64,000 nt of DNA from Sulfopaludibacter sp963835555 (lineage in GTDB: Bacteria > Acidobacteriota > Terriglobia > Bryobacterales > Bryobacteraceae). The stretch's first letter is position 1; every line of letters begins with the position of its first letter. This document shows, in pieces, positions 60,357 to 64,000 of this stretch. Position numbers and translations under genes: made by a program. Below the pieces are notes generated by a model. It searched no databases and was not told the origin of the DNA. It was given only the letters and a program-made list of their open reading frames with translations. The stretch is from NCBI GenBank assembly GCA_963835555.1, contig CAWIGC010000018.1, positions 62,001 through 126,000 of the forward strand. Direction: 5' to 3'.

Positions 60357-62159
60357 GTGCGCTTCTCTTGGGGACTTCTCGCGCTGGCGGTTGCGTGGGG
60401 GCAGGCGCCGGCGCCGCCGGCCGGAGTGAAGATCGAAGAACAGACCCATTTCAGCCAGGTGATGAACGCCAACCGGGTCTATCGTGTGTTTCTGCCGGCT
60501 TCCTACGCCGCCTCGCAGAAACGCTACCCGGTGCTGTACTGGTTCCACGGATACGAGAATTCCACCGAAGTCAACGCCTATAGCAAAGACATTGCCGACT
60601 ACCTAGCCAGGCATGACCTGATCGTGGTGGATTCGGGTCCGCTGGAGACCACCGGCGAGTTTCCACTCTACTTCCTGGAGTTGATGGACCGCATCGATCA
60701 CTCCCTGCGCACCATTGCGGACCGCGACCACCGCGCCGTTTCCGGATTTTCGGCCGGCGGCTTCCTGGCGTTATATGCGGCCGGCAAGTTTCCCGACCTG
60801 GTCTCCAGCGCCTCCAGCTTCATGGGCCCCGTCGAGTATGCCGTAGGCCCCAGAGGCTTCGACGTCGAGTACAACGCCGGCGATGCCTTCGCCAATTACG
60901 CGGGCGTGCGCACCCGTCTGGTGACCGGCAAGAGCGACTTCATCCGCTTTTACCATGAGCGCCTCAATGCCATCTGGAGCTTTGTGCTGCCCACCCACCA
61001 GACCGAGGAGTTCGACGCCGGCCACAGCGCCCCGGGCGTGGCGAAGACGCTCGACTTTCACATGCAGGCGTTCGCCCATCCTCTGCCCAGACCCGCACTC
61101 TTCACCCACGCCGATGTCTACCCGAACTTCAACGTGTGGGGCTGGGAGGTGGTATCGGACCGCCGGCAGCCCGGCTTCACGGTGCTGGAGAATGTTTCGG
61201 CCAGCGGATTCCGCTGTGCCGTGCGCGAATGGATTCCGGGCGGCTCCCCCATTCCATCGGTCAAACTCTCGATCGGCTCGGGTCCGCTATATGCGCCCGG
61301 CAGCCCGCACACGGTGACATATGTGCGTCTGCGCGACGGGCAGGTGCGCCGCTCGCCGCAGAAGGCCGACGCCAAGGGCCGGCTGAATTTCGAACTGGAC
61401 GGCGAGCCTTATGAGGTGGGCGTTTCCGCCGGGGCCGAGATCGCAGCCACCGGTTACGACTTCGCCGATGGCTCCTGGCTGACCGCCGGCAAGCCCGTGA
61501 AGCTGCGGATCAAGCTCATAAATAAAGGCGCGGTGCGCAGCGCCCCGGGCGCGATTCAGTGGGAGAGTCCAGACCCCGGGGTCAAGTTCGCCAACCCATC
61601 CAGCCAGCTGTTCGCACTCCTGCCGGGGGAGACGCTGGCGCTTCCGGTGACGGTGACGGTGCCGGCCGGTCGCGCCATGCTACGCATTTTTGCCGTGAAA
61701 GACGGCGTGCGCATGCCCGTGGACGTGCCGGTGTTTCCCGACGCGCAGGCTACGGCCGACTTCCAGATTGCCGACGGCCGCAAAATCAACATGTACCAGC
61801 ACGCCACGGAAAAGTCCGACGTCATACTGGGGGAAGGAAATGCCGACGGCCATGCCGCGCCCGGAGAAAGCTTCGCCGTATTGTTGCCCGACGGCGATTC
61901 CTTTCGTGCCGCCGAGGTATTTACCGCCGATGCCTGCGTGGACACCGGCGTCCGCGCCTCGGATTCCTGGACCGATTACGACCACACCGGCGCTTCGGTG
62001 AAGTATTCGCTGCCGGCTATCGTTAAAACGTGCCCGCCCGGGACCATTGTCCACATGCTGGCGCGAATCGTGATGCCGCACGCTCCCGACCACGAGGTGC
62101 GCTACCGGGCCATCCAATTCCCCGTATGGTACCGCCACGGCGAAGAGCCGAAACAGTAG
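60357..62159 (+). CDS. secreted esterase-family alpha/beta-hydrolase with C-terminal beta domains
   Basis: This protein of about 600 aa starts at the GTG before RFSWGLLALAVAWGQA, a signal peptide; an upstream ATG at 60288 is possible. The esterase domain (YRVFLPASYAASQKRYPVLY, WFHGYENSTEV) has the nucleophile in AVSGFSAGGFLALYA (about S132) and a late histidine in FDAGHSAPGV. From about residue 380 come beta-rich domains (LTAGKPVKLRIKLINKGAVR, LALPVTVTVPAGRAMLRIFA). It is similar to the esterase D/feruloyl esterase-like group; substrate unknown. Confidence 0.75.
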   Translation: MRFSWGLLALAVAWGQAPAPPAGVKIEEQTHFSQVMNANRVYRVFLPASYAASQKRYPVLYWFHGYENSTEVNAYSKDIADYLARHDLIVVDSGPLETTGEFPLYFLELMDRIDHSLRTIADRDHRAVSGFSAGGFLALYAAGKFPDLVSSASSFMGPVEYAVGPRGFDVEYNAGDAFANYAGVRTRLVTGKSDFIRFYHERLNAIWSFVLPTHQTEEFDAGHSAPGVAKTLDFHMQAFAHPLPRPALFTHADVYPNFNVWGWEVVSDRRQPGFTVLENVSASGFRCAVREWIPGGSPIPSVKLSIGSGPLYAPGSPHTVTYVRLRDGQVRRSPQKADAKGRLNFELDGEPYEVGVSAGAEIAATGYDFADGSWLTAGKPVKLRIKLINKGAVRSAPGAIQWESPDPGVKFANPSSQLFALLPGETLALPVTVTVPAGRAMLRIFAVKDGVRMPVDVPVFPDAQATADFQIADGRKINMYQHATEKSDVILGEGNADGHAAPGESFAVLLPDGDSFRAAEVFTADACVDTGVRASDSWTDYDHTGASVKYSLPAIVKTCPPGTIVHMLARIVMPHAPDHEVRYRAIQFPVWYRHGEEPKQ

Positions 62160-62250
62160 CCGGGTTGCTTCGGAACGGGATGCTCATTCGCCCGGCATCG
62201 AAAACGGTTCACGTTTTTTCCATTCGCGCCGATCAGAACAGTGAGAGACT

Positions 62251-63447
62251 ATGCCGGCGCCAACCCGAACCCGACCGCTGGTGTGGAAGCCGCTCGTGGT
62301 TTGTCCACAACCGGATTTCCAGCGGCGTCTGCTGGCAGCCCTGGCGGAAGCCGGGGTCGAGCAGCCTACGGTGTTGGCCGAGTACCCTCCCGCCGGTACG
62401 GCCGGCGCACTGCTCGAACGAAGCAGCGGCAACATCTGTTTTGTGGATACGGCCACAGACGCGGAGTATGCGCAACAGGTGATTGCCGAGTTCGCCGCTG
62501 CCGTGCCGGTAGTGGCGCTCGACCCGCGCAACGATGCGGACCTGATTCTGCGCTGCCTGCGGCGGGGCGCTTGCGAGTTCGTCGCCGATCCCACCGTAGA
62601 GGTGGTGCGTGGAATCCTGGAAAGGCTGGGCCGCGCGCGCGCCGATGCCTCGCAACGTCCGCCGGGTGAGATCTACTGCGTGGTGCCGGGGAAGCCCGGG
62701 TGCGGTGCCAGTACCGTGGCGGCGCATCTGGCGATTCAGTTCCGGCGCAGCGGCCCGGGTCCGGTCTTGTTGGTGGATGGCGATCCCCTCACCGCCAGCA
62801 TCGCCTTCATTCTCAAATTGAAGCCGGAGTTTCACCTGGAAGACGTGGTGCGCGATTGGTCGCGCATGGATGACGATCTGTGGGCGCGGCTTACCGTCCC
62901 GGCCTTCGGCGTGGATGTTTTAGCGGCGCCCGAAGACCCGGCCATGCGCACGGAGGTGAACCGGCGCTTCGCCGGAGAGTTGTGCGCTTTCTGGCGGGAG
63001 CGCTACGAGACGGTAGTCCTGGACCTGCCCGATATGCGGGCCGCTTCCGATTGCGGATTTTGCGCGCTGGCCGATAGGATTCTGCTGGTCACCACCAACG
63101 AACTGGCGGCCCTGCAGGCGACCAATCGCAGCCTCCGCTACCTGGGACCGGGCACGGACGAACGCGCCAAACTGCGCCTGATCCTCAATCGCTACACCAC
63201 CGTATCCGGTTTGAAACGCGAAGATGTGAAGACGGCCCTGTCGCTCGAACCCTTCGCCAGCCTGTGCAACGAGTACGACGTCCTGCAGACGGCGCTGCTG
63301 GACGGCAAACCCGTGCCGCCGGGCTCCAAGTTCGGCGTCAGCGTGCAGGCGTTGTGCGGACAACTCAGGCAGACCAAAGCCAAGGAAAAGAAAAGCGGAT
63401 CGTGGCTGGCTTCTTTGCTCCATAGAAAGCAGACCGTAAGTCGGTAA
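62251..63447 (+). CDS. CpaE/TadZ-like pilus assembly ATPase
   Basis: This 398-aa protein has a receiver-like N-terminal domain (residues of about 12-120, without the phospho-acceptor set) and a MinD/ParA-type ATPase. The deviant Walker A is VPGKPGCGASTVAAHLA (about 145-161), and switch regions are LLVDGDPLTASIAFIL and TVVLDLPDMRAASDCG. TadZ/CpaE proteins place the Tad secretion system at the pole. The two Flp pilin genes directly downstream support this. The rest of a tad locus would lie past the window end. Confidence 0.82.
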   Translation: MPAPTRTRPLVWKPLVVCPQPDFQRRLLAALAEAGVEQPTVLAEYPPAGTAGALLERSSGNICFVDTATDAEYAQQVIAEFAAAVPVVALDPRNDADLILRCLRRGACEFVADPTVEVVRGILERLGRARADASQRPPGEIYCVVPGKPGCGASTVAAHLAIQFRRSGPGPVLLVDGDPLTASIAFILKLKPEFHLEDVVRDWSRMDDDLWARLTVPAFGVDVLAAPEDPAMRTEVNRRFAGELCAFWRERYETVVLDLPDMRAASDCGFCALADRILLVTTNELAALQATNRSLRYLGPGTDERAKLRLILNRYTTVSGLKREDVKTALSLEPFASLCNEYDVLQTALLDGKPVPPGSKFGVSVQALCGQLRQTKAKEKKSGSWLASLLHRKQTVSR

Positions 63448-63481
63448 GATTTCAACCCGCAAGTAAGTGCTCAAACCAATT

Positions 63482-63493
63482 TAAGACGTCTTA
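63482..63493. promoter_or_regulatory. 12-bp perfect palindrome upstream of flp
   Basis: TAAGACGTCTTA lies 39 bases before the first Flp start codon, in the short gap after the CpaE-like gene. It may be an operator for the pilin genes. No clear -35/-10 pair was found beside it. Confidence 0.35.
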
Positions 63494-63532
63494 GTCTGGT
63501 GGTAGTGTTGAAGAGGCAAAGGACTTATCACC

Positions 63533-63709
63533 ATGAAACTATTCTGCAAAAACTTTTGGGAAGACGAACAGGGCCAGGATCTCGTGGAATATGCGCTGGC
63601 AGCCGGTATGGTTGCCGTCGCAGCAGTGGCCGCCATGCCAGCTCTGAGCACCACGGTGAGTACCGTATTCAGCAAGATCGGTTCCATCATCAACTCCAGT
63701 GTGACTTAG
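63533..63709 (+). CDS. flp: Flp/Fap-type pilin 1
   Basis: This 58-aa prepilin has a short basic leader ending in EDEQG, and the prepilin peptidase motif G-QDLVEYALAAG (Glu at +5, Tyr at +6 in the mature protein). A hydrophobic segment MVAVAAVAAMPALSTTVSTV follows. It is the major subunit type of Tad pili. AAAGGA is the ribosome binding site. It is too short for routine ORF cut-offs but well supported. Confidence 0.9.
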   Translation: MKLFCKNFWEDEQGQDLVEYALAAGMVAVAAVAAMPALSTTVSTVFSKIGSIINSSVT

Positions 63710-63723
63710 GAAGGGAGAGTAAC

Positions 63724-63915
63724 ATGAAACGGCTCCAGGAAAGGATTTTGAAGTTACAGGTTTGGAAAGACACCGGCGGGCAGGACCTGGTGGAATACGC
63801 CCTGGCGGCGGGGCTGGTGGCCGTAGCCGCGGTGGCATGCATGCCGGGACTCAGCGGCACGGTAAATGCCGTCTTCACCAAAATCGGCTCCATCATTAAC
63901 AACACTGTGCAGTAA
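63724..63915 (+). CDS. flp: Flp/Fap-type pilin 2
   Basis: This 63-aa prepilin is a tandem paralogue of the gene before it: leader MKRLQERILKLQVWKDTGG, then QDLVEYALAAGLVAVAAVAC and the shared end FTKIGSIINN. The ribosome binding site is GGGAG. The spacing of 14 bases indicates one transcript with pilin 1. Two Flp genes are common in tad loci. Confidence 0.9.
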   Translation: MKRLQERILKLQVWKDTGGQDLVEYALAAGLVAVAAVACMPGLSGTVNAVFTKIGSIINNTVQ

Positions 63916-63963
63916 GCCGGGGCCGGGGCCGGGCAGGACAAAACCGGATGTCCGCGTTTAGAA

Positions 63964-63995
63964 TTGTTAGAAATGGCGCAAACCGGTTCTAACAA
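63964..63995. other. 9-bp inverted repeat at the window end
   Basis: TTGTTAGAA and TTCTAACAA form a perfect 9-bp stem with a 14-base loop. There is no following U-tract on the plus strand. It could be an operator or weak terminator of the pilin transcript; the context past the window is needed to say. Confidence 0.3.
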
Positions 63996-64000
63996 AAAGG

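Noticed and set aside
1..64000. tRNA, rRNA or riboswitch genes
   Set aside because: Intergenic gaps are short and none showed a cloverleaf, rRNA-like sequence or a recognisable riboswitch core by eye; a covariance-model search was not possible here.

Overview
The window looks like a chromosomal piece of an Acidobacteriota bacterium of the Solibacter/Bryobacteraceae type. This rests on family content rather than on a marker gene: two TIGR03435 'soil' proteins, two secreted proteins ending in the TIGR03437 Solibacter C-terminal domain, an acidobacterial-type orphan permease (ADOP), an Oar-like TonB receptor with a carboxypeptidase-regulatory N-terminus, and several secreted sulfatases, esterases and gamma-glutamyltransferases, all in GC-rich DNA. 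No rRNA, tRNA, CRISPR array, transposase or integrase was seen.

Layout. 1-5.4 kb: thioredoxin-fold fragment, small ORF, threonine synthase divergent from an MDR dehydrogenase, putrescine-forming aguB-aguA pair, HAD phosphatase. 5.4-12.4 kb: NHL-repeat secreted protein convergent with a TonB receptor; their 3' ends are separated by a tandemly duplicated palindromic element. 12.4-17.5 kb: FAD enzyme and PilZ protein, sulfatase, serine hydrolase. 17.5-21.9 kb: one minus-strand run mlaE-mlaF-mlaD (lipid transport), ChbG-like deacetylase, rsmI, serine hydrolase. 21.9-26.5 kb: P1 peptidase, radical SAM/SPASM protein, mazEF-like and hicB-like toxin-antitoxin loci (the latter with only a stump of hicA), second sulfatase. 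26.6-32.6 kb: imuA-imuB-dnaE2 mutasome cassette, interrupted between imuB and dnaE2 by three 287-bp tandem copies of the dnaE2 5' end joined by strong inverted repeats. 32.6-42.6 kb: oxidoreductase, TIGR03437 protein, OmpA-like protein, chemoreceptor, HAD phosphatase, ADOP permease, TIGR03435 protein. 42.6-50.3 kb: minus-strand run of RRM protein, Omp85-like protein, DUF4390-like protein, NtrY/NtrX two-component pair, gamma-glutamyltransferase and a secreted protein. 50.5-62.2 kb: acyl-CoA synthetase and crotonase pair, M20 hydrolase, thioesterase, second gamma-glutamyltransferase, alpha/beta hydrolase, second TIGR03435, vapBC-type locus, esterase. 62.2-63.9 kb: CpaE-like ATPase and two tandem Flp pilins, the edge of a Tad pilus locus.

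Most striking are (i) a diverged palindromic repeat family that at two separate loci accompanies tandem duplication of the neighbouring gene end, in one case feeding truncated dnaE2 starts into an error-prone polymerase operon; (ii) a TTGACA promoter with an overlapping CCTGTA-N9-TACAGG operator in front of imuA; (iii) -10 hexamers placed exactly 6-7 nt before many start codons, suggesting frequent leaderless transcription; and (iv) fourteen single-base insertions (plus one deletion) that break otherwise conserved genes, clustered mainly at 17.8-24.2 kb, most simply read as sequence errors.
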